Shown piece after piece: positions 1-5,987 of a DNA stretch of 8,407 nucleotides (position 1 is the stretch's first letter; the number at the start of each line of letters is the position of its first letter). The notes beneath the pieces were generated by a model. It was not told where the DNA came from. It made no database searches and saw nothing but the letters and a program-made list of their open reading frames with translations. This DNA is from CAKSUT01 sp045542335. Lineage in GTDB: Bacteria > Bacillota > Clostridia > Oscillospirales > CAG-382. The stretch spans positions 1-8,407 of the forward strand of contig JAZQKV010000035.1 of the NCBI GenBank assembly GCA_045542335.1. The letters are read 5' to 3'. The position numbers and the translations under genes were made by a program.

Positions 1-33
1 AAATTCCGATTTTAATCAAAGGTAAGGTCAAGA

Positions 34-149
34 GAAGTTTTCGCTTCGCTAAAACTTCCACGGAACAAATCCGCTTTGCGGATTTTTCCCCATCGAAGTC
101 GTGGCACAAATCCTTTGGATTTGTGGACAAAGTTGCCATAGGCAACTTT
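34..149. repeat. Array of five abutting short palindromes (stem-loops)
   Basis: Consecutive inverted repeats fill this stretch with almost no spacer. Stem 34-41/51-58 is 8 bp. Stem 67-74/78-85 is 8 bp with a TTT loop, and is extended by GGAA 62-65 / TTCC 86-89 past a bulged C66. A small hairpin lies at 90-104 (CCA/TGG and CG/CG with a bulged T93). Stem 105-113/117-125 is a perfect 9 bp with a TTT loop. Stem 129-137/141-149 is a perfect 9 bp with an ATA loop. The arms differ in sequence, so this is not a tandem repeat or CRISPR; what repeats is the architecture of 8-9 bp arms and three-base loops. The minus strand stays open in one frame across it, but that reading is a mirror of the palindromes and not a credible protein. 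It may be a dispersed intergenic repeat, a structured 5' leader of the downstream gene, or a non-coding RNA. Confidence 0.8.
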
Positions 150-177
150 CTCAGAGTTTGTATTTCGACAGGATAAA

Positions 178-187
178 AGAGAAAGGA
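178..187 (+). promoter_or_regulatory. Shine-Dalgarno-like site separated from its start by a hairpin
   Basis: AGAGAAAGGA is the only ribosome-site-like sequence upstream of the dehydrogenase. It directly abuts an ATG at 187, leaving no spacer for that start. It lies 50 bases from the ATG at 238, which is where homology to the family begins. If the 191-228 stem folds, the effective distance shrinks to about 13 unpaired bases. I infer that the stem may act as a structured spacer; nothing in the sequence proves it. Confidence 0.4.
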
Positions 188-190
188 TGG

Positions 191-228
191 GTCTGAAATC
201 GAAGTTGTTTAAACTTCGTATTTCAGAC
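191..228 (+). promoter_or_regulatory. 16-bp leader hairpin just upstream of the dehydrogenase start
   Basis: The 5' arm 191-206 (GTCTGAAATCGAAGTT) pairs with 212-228, leaving only T219 bulged and a five-base loop (207-211). It ends nine bases before the ATG at 238. The T-poor sequence after it (AGTATAAAA) argues against an intrinsic terminator. Its position is right for control of translation initiation of the downstream gene. Alternatively it is a sixth member of the palindrome cluster at 34-149. Confidence 0.7.
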
Positions 229-237
229 AGTATAAAA

Positions 238-969
238 ATGTTTGAGCTAACAGGAAAAACAGCCTTCGTGACAGGCTCGTCACAGGGCATAGGAAAAGCA
301 ATTGCAGCACTTCTTGCCAAACAAGGCGCAAAGGTGTTCGTTCACGCATCAAATAGCATGGAAAAGGCACAAAAAGCCGCATCGGAAATGCAAGGCAACA
401 CAGCTTGCGTTGTCGGTGACCTCTCAAAACCGGAGGAGGTCGAAAACCTTTATAAGCAAACGGGCGATGTTGATATTCTTGTGCTCAACGCAAGTGCGCA
501 GATAAGAAATCCGTGGGATTGCGTTACAGCCGATGAGATGGAAATGCAGCTTGGAGTAAACGTCAAGGCAAACTACAGACTTATCCAGCTTTATCAGCCG
601 GCAATGAAGGCAAAAGGGTGGGGCAGAATCGTGACAATAGGCTCTGTTCAGCAGAAAGTTCCTCATAAGGATATGCCTCTTTATGCCGCTTCAAAGTGTG
701 CGGTGATGAGCATTGTGGAAAATCTAGCAAAGCAGTTTGCCCCCTTTGGAATTACCGTCAATAATATGTCTCCCGGCGTTATAGATACGCCGAGAAATGC
801 CGCAGCTCTTTCAGATGCCGAATACAGCAAGAAGGTCATGGCAGGCATCCCCATGGGCTATGCGGGACTTCCCGAGGATTGTGCACCTGCGGTGCTGTTA
901 ATCTGCTCGGATGAAGGACGTTATATAACAGGCACAGATCTCATCGTGGACGGTGGAATGGGACTTTAA
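238..969 (+). CDS. SDR-family NAD(P)-dependent oxidoreductase
   Basis: This 243-residue classical short-chain dehydrogenase/reductase is a soluble cytoplasmic Rossmann enzyme that interconverts an alcohol and a ketone with NAD(P)(H). The nucleotide-binding TGSSQGIG lies at residues 12-19, the acidic adenine-ring contact at D61, a variant NAS motif at 84-86 (usually NNAG), the structural Asn at N108, catalytic S136, and YAASK with Y149 and K153. The PG at 179-180 and the C-terminal TGTDLIVDGGM are also standard, and the length fits the family. I chose ATG 238 because homology starts at MFELTGKTAFVTG. The in-frame ATG at 187 would add 17 residues encoded by a perfect hairpin, which is unlikely to be protein. 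No Shine-Dalgarno lies in the nine bases between that hairpin and ATG 238. The substrate cannot be read; the family includes FabG-like, sugar and polyol dehydrogenases. It is a single gene, followed by a terminator and convergent with its neighbour. Confidence 0.93.
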   Translation: MFELTGKTAFVTGSSQGIGKAIAALLAKQGAKVFVHASNSMEKAQKAASEMQGNTACVVGDLSKPEEVENLYKQTGDVDILVLNASAQIRNPWDCVTADEMEMQLGVNVKANYRLIQLYQPAMKAKGWGRIVTIGSVQQKVPHKDMPLYAASKCAVMSIVENLAKQFAPFGITVNNMSPGVIDTPRNAAALSDAEYSKKVMAGIPMGYAGLPEDCAPAVLLICSDEGRYITGTDLIVDGGMGL

Positions 970-983
970 GCTATAGCAAAACT

Positions 984-1025
984 AAAGGATAGTATCAGCT
1001 TTTAAACTGATACTATCCTTTTTTT
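984..1025. terminator. Strong intrinsic terminator between convergent genes
   Basis: A perfect 15-bp stem pairs 984-998 with 1007-1021 around an eight-base loop, and is followed by a run of seven T (1019-1025) on the + strand. It lies 14 bases after the dehydrogenase stop. Read on the minus strand the same stem is followed by TTTAGTTTT, so it probably also stops the convergent operon ending at 1040. Confidence 0.93.
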
Positions 1026-1039
1026 GTTGCGGTCAGAAC

Positions 1040-1903
1040 TTATTTGCTCATCATGCCAATAAGCACATCTCCTGCCTTGCGTGCAAAACGCATAAGATCC
1101 ATAAACAGCTCGTCAGGACAGTTGTTGTACACAAATTCAAAGGTGAAATCGCCCTTGTAGTCAACCTCCTTGAGAACATTCATAAGTGTCTTCCAGTCGA
1201 GGTTGCCGGTAAAGGGGATACCGTGCATATCGCCGCCGAAATAGTTGTCGTGAACGTGGGTCGCAATAAGATACTTGCCTGTCTTTTTCATTTCTTCGGC
1301 ACTGTTCGGGTCAAACATAACGTTGCCGTGACCAAAGTCCCAGCAGATTCCAACACTTCCCGAATCGGCGAATTTCTCCGTCAGAGTGATAAGCTCCTCT
1401 GTTCGGGAACAATAGAGCTTGTGTTTCAGATTCTTGTCAAAGATGTTTTCAAAGGCAACCTTCATGCCGTGAGTTGCCGAAAACTCAACAACAGGGTAGT
1501 AGACCCTGTAATTGTATTCAAGAACGGCGTCCTCGGAATATTCCATGTTCTTTTTGTCAATCTGATCTCCGTGAACAACAAAAATCTTTGAGCCGAGTTT
1601 GTGACACACCTCAATTGAACGCATGAGTGACTTTATAAAATCCTCCGTGGGATGCTGCGCCCACCAGTTGCACGGCGCATGGGATTGGTTCACGCTTATG
1701 CCGTAGCTGTCAATCAGACTGCGGAGCTTGTCAATGTCAGCACCACCGCCATTTCCGTTGTAGTCAATCTTTTTGTAGCCAAGCTCGCAGCACATTTCAA
1801 GTGCCTTTTCCACCGACCTGTCAGGCTCGGTTTTGACAAAACCCGGACGTCCGCCACCATTTCCGCTGTTCATTAAATAGCCAAGATTGATTGATAAATC
1901 CAT
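1040..1903 (-). CDS. Sugar phosphate isomerase/epimerase-like TIM barrel protein
   Basis: This 287-residue protein belongs to the AP-endonuclease-2/xylose-isomerase-like TIM barrel superfamily, whose members mostly use a divalent metal to isomerise or epimerise ketoses, inositols or related sugars. Likely metal ligands sit at the expected strand ends: E152 in the AFEN motif, D189 in CWDFGH, H216 or H218 in THVHDN, and E256 in FTFEF. H111 (VVHGD), H192 and the MHGIPFTGNLDW segment (226-237) fit the substrate pocket. There is no signal peptide, so it should be cytosolic. Start ATG 1903 has AGAAGG (1912-1917) eight bases upstream. It is the last gene of the three-gene minus-strand operon, 36 bases after the glycosyltransferase/pyruvyl transferase, and ends before the bidirectional terminator. 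The glycine-rich stretches near residues 14-19 and 50-54 are unusual for the N-terminus. The substrate is unknown; a role in supplying or recycling a sugar for the neighbouring enzymes is an inference. Confidence 0.88.
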   Translation of the reverse strand: MDLSINLGYLMNSGNGGGRPGFVKTEPDRSVEKALEMCCELGYKKIDYNGNGGGADIDKLRSLIDSYGISVNQSHAPCNWWAQHPTEDFIKSLMRSIEVCHKLGSKIFVVHGDQIDKKNMEYSEDAVLEYNYRVYYPVVEFSATHGMKVAFENIFDKNLKHKLYCSRTEELITLTEKFADSGSVGICWDFGHGNVMFDPNSAEEMKKTGKYLIATHVHDNYFGGDMHGIPFTGNLDWKTLMNVLKEVDYKGDFTFEFVYNNCPDELFMDLMRFARKAGDVLIGMMSK

Positions 1904-1939
1904 GTTATGAACCTTCTTTCCTTTTGTGCCGCCCCGGCA

Positions 1940-4177
1940 TCAGCCTATGAGCTTTGTTGCCGTAAGGGCATTGTCAAATGCCTTTTTGCAGAGAGAGGGG
2001 AGCTTCTCTGAAATGCCGGCTGCAATCCGGTCTGTGTCCGTCATGAACTCGCAAAGAAGCTCTTCGCATTTTTTATCCGTAAGCTCATCGGGACTTATGC
2101 TGAAACGGTTTCCAACCATGTCGGAAAAGCTCCCTACCTTGGGGTCATATTCAATTCCGAAAACAGCCTTTTTGCAAACCGCACCGAAAATGAGCATATG
2201 AAGACGTAAAGCAAAAACTGCCCTTGAATGGCTGATAACACCGAGAATCTCATGTGTGCAAAGCTCTTTGTCAATAAAGATGCCCCTGTGCTTCATGCCG
2301 TCGATAACACGCTTGCTGATAAGGCTGTCCTTTGAGTATTGCATGGCAATAAACACGGGAATAACATTGTATTTTTCTGCAATCATGTCCGCAAACGCCG
2401 ACAGCTCCGAAACAAACTTTTCGCTGTCGCTCTGTGCCATGCCCACAAGGTTTCTCACCGAAAGGCACACAAATTCGTCATTGTCCCGTATGCCGGACTC
2501 CGAAAGAATTGCTCTTGCTTCCGATATGCTTTCGGGTTTTGCTGAAAGTCCGAAAGCAGGATCTGCAGTAACAGAAATGTTTTGCCCCGAAACACCGATC
2601 TGCTCAAGAAATTCAAGGGAATCATTGTCACGAAGCGTTATGCAATCCGCATCAGCAAGAATTTTTTTTGCAAGAATCCGGTTGCGCTTTTTGTTTACAG
2701 GACCAATACCGTTTGCATAAAGCATAACTTTAAGTCCCAATAGCTTTGCAAGTCGTGCACAAAACAGATAGTAGTAAAGGGATTTTGAGCTTGTCACATC
2801 CTGAATAAGACTTCCTCCTCCGAGAATAAACAGCTTTGCACCCTTTAATGCCCTGTAAATAGTCCTTATTCCAAAGCGTTGCTCCGCCTTTACATCGTAA
2901 AGAGCTGTTATTTCGTCGGGATTGTGCGCAAGCACATTTATTGCACAGGTGTTGTCAACCTTGCGAAGATCGTCCACAATAACCCCAAGAAGTGCATCGT
3001 CACCTGCGTTCTTGAAACCGTAGTAGCCGAGAATTGCAATCTGATTCCGGCATTTTCTTAATGCCCTTATATACATTGCTTCGTTATCCTCAGCCATTTT
3101 CGCCGCCGAATAATAGCTCGCAATAACGCTCTTTGCATATTCGCCAACCGACTTGCCTTCAGCTTCACTCATGCTGAGAAGCTTTATAATGTCCGAGGCA
3201 AGACGCTCAGACTTCACCTCGTCACAGTCACGACAGGTGAAATTACACCCACGGGCTTGTTCAAGGTTGTTCTCGTTGAGTATGCCGATGTATCCCCATT
3301 CGCCTACGATGACACATTTTTTCGCCATAGCCATCGGCTCAAGAATCGCCCTGCTAACTCCCACGCACACATCTGCGCAGGCGTGAATTTCATTAACGTC
3401 CGTCCGTCCGCCTGTGAGAATAACCGCGCGTCTTCCGAGCTTCTCATTCATCGCCTTTGCTTTTTCCGAAAGATCATCAAAAGCATCTCCACCGCCCACA
3501 AGCATAAAAGTGACCCCTGGAAAAGCCTTGTCAAGCGCGGGCATAATTTCAATCATGCGATAGGCATGAGAGCACACCCTCGGGTCAAGCCTTGTCACGC
3601 ATACAACACACTTTGATTCGGGCGAAATCCCAAATTCTGCACGGATTCTGCTGCCGTCAACACAAGAGTTGAATTTTGCCATATCAATTCCGTTGATGCT
3701 GACGGAAATATTGTCGGAGGGAACGCCGTAATTATCGATAAGATACTTTTTCAGGTCATCGCTTACCGCAAGACTCATCTGCCCCCAATCCGTGAGCAGC
3801 TTCAAGGGAAAGGCTGTGCTGAATGCACCGTGACAGCTTGTTACAAAAACAAAGGGAAACTTCCGCTTTAAAAGCCTGTGAACAATCCCCATGAGAAACG
3901 CAGGAATCCTTGCGTGAGCGTGAACAATGTCAGGCTTTTCCGAAAGGATAATGCGCTTCATCTCGCACACCGCACGCCTCATGTAAATGGGGTTTTTGCT
4001 GTTGACCGTGACCTTGTAATGCCTTATACCATGCGCTTCAATTTCGTCAACATAAACACCGCCGCCGGAGATTATAGCAAGGTCGTGTCCCTTTCTTTTA
4101 AGAGCCTTTGCAAGCTCGGTGACGTGTGTTTCCGCACCGCCTATTTCAAGTCCTGCAAGCGTCATCAGAATTTTCAT
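1940..4177 (-). CDS. Fused GT4-like glycosyltransferase and CsaB-type polysaccharide pyruvyl transferase
   Basis: This is a 745-residue two-domain protein. Residues 1 to about 370 form a GT-B glycosyltransferase of the GT4 type: the glycine loop with GGAETH (13-18), HAHAR (86-90), SCHG (114-117), NGID (162-165), a degenerate VTRLDP (194-199), MLVGGGD (225-231) and a donor-site helix with E280 in ILEPMAMA. The first Glu of the usual E-x7-E is replaced by V272. Residues about 376-740 match the polysaccharide pyruvyl transferase family (CsaB-like): GYYGFKNAGDDA (384-395), GGGSLIQD (453-460), YANGIGP (487-493), LRDNDS (515-520), DPAFG (539-543), RLH (658-660) and YDPKVGSF (677-684). CsaB transfers pyruvate from phosphoenolpyruvate to a cell-wall sugar as a ketal, creating the SLH-domain ligand. 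The protein has no signal peptide or membrane span, so it should act at the cytoplasmic face on a lipid-linked glycan. Start ATG 4177 has GAGG seven bases upstream; it lies 14 bases after the hydrolase gene. The domain junction is near base 3052 with no stop or frameshift. Confidence 0.9.
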   Translation of the reverse strand: MKILMTLAGLEIGGAETHVTELAKALKRKGHDLAIISGGGVYVDEIEAHGIRHYKVTVNSKNPIYMRRAVCEMKRIILSEKPDIVHAHARIPAFLMGIVHRLLKRKFPFVFVTSCHGAFSTAFPLKLLTDWGQMSLAVSDDLKKYLIDNYGVPSDNISVSINGIDMAKFNSCVDGSRIRAEFGISPESKCVVCVTRLDPRVCSHAYRMIEIMPALDKAFPGVTFMLVGGGDAFDDLSEKAKAMNEKLGRRAVILTGGRTDVNEIHACADVCVGVSRAILEPMAMAKKCVIVGEWGYIGILNENNLEQARGCNFTCRDCDEVKSERLASDIIKLLSMSEAEGKSVGEYAKSVIASYYSAAKMAEDNEAMYIRALRKCRNQIAILGYYGFKNAGDDALLGVIVDDLRKVDNTCAINVLAHNPDEITALYDVKAEQRFGIRTIYRALKGAKLFILGGGSLIQDVTSSKSLYYYLFCARLAKLLGLKVMLYANGIGPVNKKRNRILAKKILADADCITLRDNDSLEFLEQIGVSGQNISVTADPAFGLSAKPESISEARAILSESGIRDNDEFVCLSVRNLVGMAQSDSEKFVSELSAFADMIAEKYNVIPVFIAMQYSKDSLISKRVIDGMKHRGIFIDKELCTHEILGVISHSRAVFALRLHMLIFGAVCKKAVFGIEYDPKVGSFSDMVGNRFSISPDELTDKKCEELLCEFMTDTDRIAAGISEKLPSLCKKAFDNALTATKLIG

Positions 4178-4191
4178 TTTACATCCTCAAA

Positions 4192-5184
4192 TCAAATGTT
4201 TTTTGTCATGGCTTCAAAATACTTTTCTGTCTCCTGGAGATACTCTGAAACCCAATTCTTTTCGTTTTTCTTTTCCGCAAGATAAAGCTCAACGGAGTTT
4301 TTATATATGCCGCCTCGCTGTGACATTTCCTCATAGCGGTTCTTCCAATGCTCACACTTCTGCTCAAGTGTCATGCTGAATTTGTCGCCGTTCCAGCCAA
4401 GATTCCAGTCAACAAACCCAAGCATCGTGAGGACACCCTCGCTGCCTTTTCTTGCAGAGTTTTCCTTTGAAAAATCAGGGAAAAACGGCTTTTTAACGGC
4501 AATTTCACAGGCTGACGGAACTTCAACGTCAAAGCCCTGTGAAGCAAGAAAAATTCTCGCAATAACCTCATGGCCATATGCCGTTGGATGTACCCTGTCA
4601 GGCCCGATAAAGCTCTGAGCTCCCATCGCTTTAAGCTCGCAAAGCAGCTTTGTCATCGGGGTGTTGAAATCCACAATGTTCTTGAAGCTGAATCCCAACC
4701 CCTGGAGAATATATTTGTCGGACGTAAAATAGTGTCGAAGCTCACCGTTGCAGCCCTTTAAGTTTTCACATTCCATGTCCGAAATTTCGTCATATGGAGT
4801 TGCCGAACAAAGTGTCACGGGAAGTCCCTTTTCACGGAAATCCCGGCACAGCTTTATCATGCTTGCAAAGTGCTTGTGCCTTGCATCCGATGCAATCCTC
4901 ATGGCTTTAACCTTGTCTTCAAGTCCGAAGTTGTAAGGTCTGCAATCGTTCATGCCGAACATGAGGACAATTTCCGTTGGATTGTAGCGGTAAACCGATT
5001 CCTCAAGGCGTGGCAAACACCCTGTCGCAGAATCTCCCGGCACACCGCAGTTGTACATTCTCACATTAAGCTCGGGGTGGTTTGCCGTGTAGTAGTCAAA
5101 AATTTTCCCCATAAAAGTGCCGTTTGCAGTTATGCTGTCGCCTACAAAACACACTCTTGCATTCTTTTCAAATTTAAGATTCAT
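4192..5184 (-). CDS. SGNH/GDSL-family hydrolase with C-terminal extension
   Basis: This 330-residue protein has all SGNH esterase blocks. Block I is GDSIT with nucleophile S17 (15-19). Block II uses the oxyanion glycine in CGVPGDS (G47 or G50). Block III is GMND with N79 (77-80). Block V is DRVHPTAYGH with catalytic D196 and H199. The family hydrolyses or transfers acyl groups on lipids, sugars and polysaccharides. No signal peptide precedes the catalytic domain, so it is probably cytoplasmic, unlike many carbohydrate acetyl-esterases. The SGNH core ends near residue 215; residues 216-330 are an extension rich in W, K and E with likely helices that I do not recognise. Start ATG 5184 has an excellent AGGAGG six bases upstream. 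It is first in the operon with the glycosyltransferase/pyruvyl transferase (14-base gap), so removal or transfer of an acyl group on the same glycan is plausible but not shown. Confidence 0.9.
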   Translation of the reverse strand: MNLKFEKNARVCFVGDSITANGTFMGKIFDYYTANHPELNVRMYNCGVPGDSATGCLPRLEESVYRYNPTEIVLMFGMNDCRPYNFGLEDKVKAMRIASDARHKHFASMIKLCRDFREKGLPVTLCSATPYDEISDMECENLKGCNGELRHYFTSDKYILQGLGFSFKNIVDFNTPMTKLLCELKAMGAQSFIGPDRVHPTAYGHEVIARIFLASQGFDVEVPSACEIAVKKPFFPDFSKENSARKGSEGVLTMLGFVDWNLGWNGDKFSMTLEQKCEHWKNRYEEMSQRGGIYKNSVELYLAEKKNEKNWVSEYLQETEKYFEAMTKNI

Positions 5185-5267
5185 ACCTTGCCTCCTACGC
5201 TTGCTTATGACCGCTTTGCGTCTTGAAAACGCCTTCGACGAATACCATAAGCTTTTTGTATATAAAT

Positions 5268-5289
5268 CGAAAATAAACCGAAAATAAAT
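5268..5289. repeat. Two 11-bp tandem copies in the AT-rich upstream region of the SGNH hydrolase
   Basis: CGAAAATAAAC (5268-5278) is followed directly by CGAAAATAAAT (5279-5289), flanked by the partial matches TATAAAT (5261-5267) and TGTAAAT (5290-5296). The 11-base period is close to one helical turn, which suits a regulator site or bent DNA. It sits 84-105 bases before the hydrolase start. The only -10-like sequence nearby on the minus strand is TATATA (5264-5259), without a convincing -35, so I do not call a promoter. In the remaining 119-base gap I see no terminator for the upstream DUF554 gene. Confidence 0.4.
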
Positions 5290-5303
5290 TGTAAATCAGA
5301 ACA

Positions 5304-5987
5304 TTACAAAAAACGTCCCAATAAAATCGGCAGGAAAATTCCCGGCACCATGTTCATAACCTTGATTTTTGAAATACCCATCATGTTAAAACCGATGCAT
5401 ATGATTGTCACCGCACCTGCGCATGCCATTTCGTCAATAATCGCCTGTGTGAGATAGGGCTGAATAAATCCTGCACCGAGTGTCATAGCCGCCTCATAGA
5501 TAAAGACAAGAACCCCCGAAAGTGCAACGCCTATACCAAGAGTTGTTGCCATGATTAGCGTTGCAACTGCGTCAATAACAGACTTTGCAAGGAGGGTTGA
5601 ATGGTTGCCGGAGAGACCGCTTTCAAGCGACCCGATTATTGCCATCGCTCCCACGCAAATGAGCAAACTTGCAGAAACAAAGCCGTCTGTGATGCTTATG
5701 CTGCCATCACTTGAAAACTTTCTCTGCAGATAATCGCCGAGCCTGTTAATCGCCCTGTCAAGTCCCACAAGATGACCGATGACTGTGCCTATGGCAAGTG
5801 ATACAATCGTGATAAGGGCGTTGTGACCGGAAAATGTGCCGGAGATTCCTATGAAAATAACAACAAGTGAGAGGGCTTGCATTATTGTTTCGGAAACCCT
5901 TTGGGGAATCCCTTTTCTGAGCTTTGAACCGATAAATCCGCATATTACAACGCCAAGTCCGTTTGCAATTGCGCCTGTGAGAATCAT
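5304..5987 (-). CDS. DUF554 (YqgA-like) integral membrane protein
   Basis: This 227-residue, very hydrophobic protein has about six or seven membrane segments. The family signature is clear at residues 103-125: FVSASLL, then CVGAMAIIGSL and GLSG. The GIGVALSG stretch (151-158) and the GAxxIICIGFNMMG region (191-204) also match DUF554. Length is typical. Members are inner-membrane proteins proposed as transporters, but the substrate is not established. Start ATG 5987 overlaps the stop of the upstream EamA gene as ATGA, which implies translational coupling; the ribosome site is weak (GGTG, seven bases upstream). It is the last gene of the minus-strand zinc-ribbon/EamA/DUF554 operon. Confidence 0.92.
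   Translation of the reverse strand: MILTGAIANGLGVVICGFIGSKLRKGIPQRVSETIMQALSLVVIFIGISGTFSGHNALITIVSLAIGTVIGHLVGLDRAINRLGDYLQRKFSSDGSISITDGFVSASLLICVGAMAIIGSLESGLSGNHSTLLAKSVIDAVATLIMATTLGIGVALSGVLVFIYEAAMTLGAGFIQPYLTQAIIDEMACAGAVTIICIGFNMMGISKIKVMNMVPGIFLPILLGRFL

Larger units (their letters stand above)
160..237 (+). repeat. Imperfect direct repeat flanking a hairpin
   Basis: GTATTTCGACAGGATAAAA (160-178) recurs as GTATTTCAGACAGTATAAAA (218-237), with one inserted base and one substitution. The first copy leads into the purine-rich ribosome-site-like AGAGAAAGGA (178-187). The second copy overlaps the 3' arm of the 191-228 hairpin and ends at the start codon at 238. The arrangement suggests local duplication or insertion of a palindromic unit into the leader, but the match is short and could be partly chance. 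Confidence 0.5.

Noticed and set aside
34..149. CRISPR array, integron attC sites or a tandem repeat
   Set aside because: Stems differ in sequence, there are no constant repeats or spacers, and no cas, integrase or cassette gene is nearby.
187..237. Upstream ATG start giving a 260-residue dehydrogenase
   Set aside because: The extra 17 residues are encoded by the hairpin, the ribosome site has no spacer to this ATG, and family homology begins at ATG 238.
12..320. Minus-strand open frame of 102 codons across the palindrome array
   Set aside because: It overlaps the dehydrogenase start on the opposite strand and runs through perfect inverted repeats. The frame has no recognisable domain and is best explained by the palindromes.
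1223..1591. Plus-strand 122-codon frame inside the isomerase gene
   Set aside because: It is antisense to a clear TIM barrel protein and has no domain or ribosome site.
3220..3247. C-x3-C-x2-C resembling a radical SAM cluster
   Set aside because: It lies in the C-terminal half of a GT-B domain with none of the other radical SAM motifs or barrel. It is kept only as a curiosity.
3878..4285. Plus-strand 135-codon frame across the transferase/hydrolase junction
   Set aside because: It spans the 5' end of one real minus-strand gene and the 3' end of another; the composition is not protein-like and no domain is visible.
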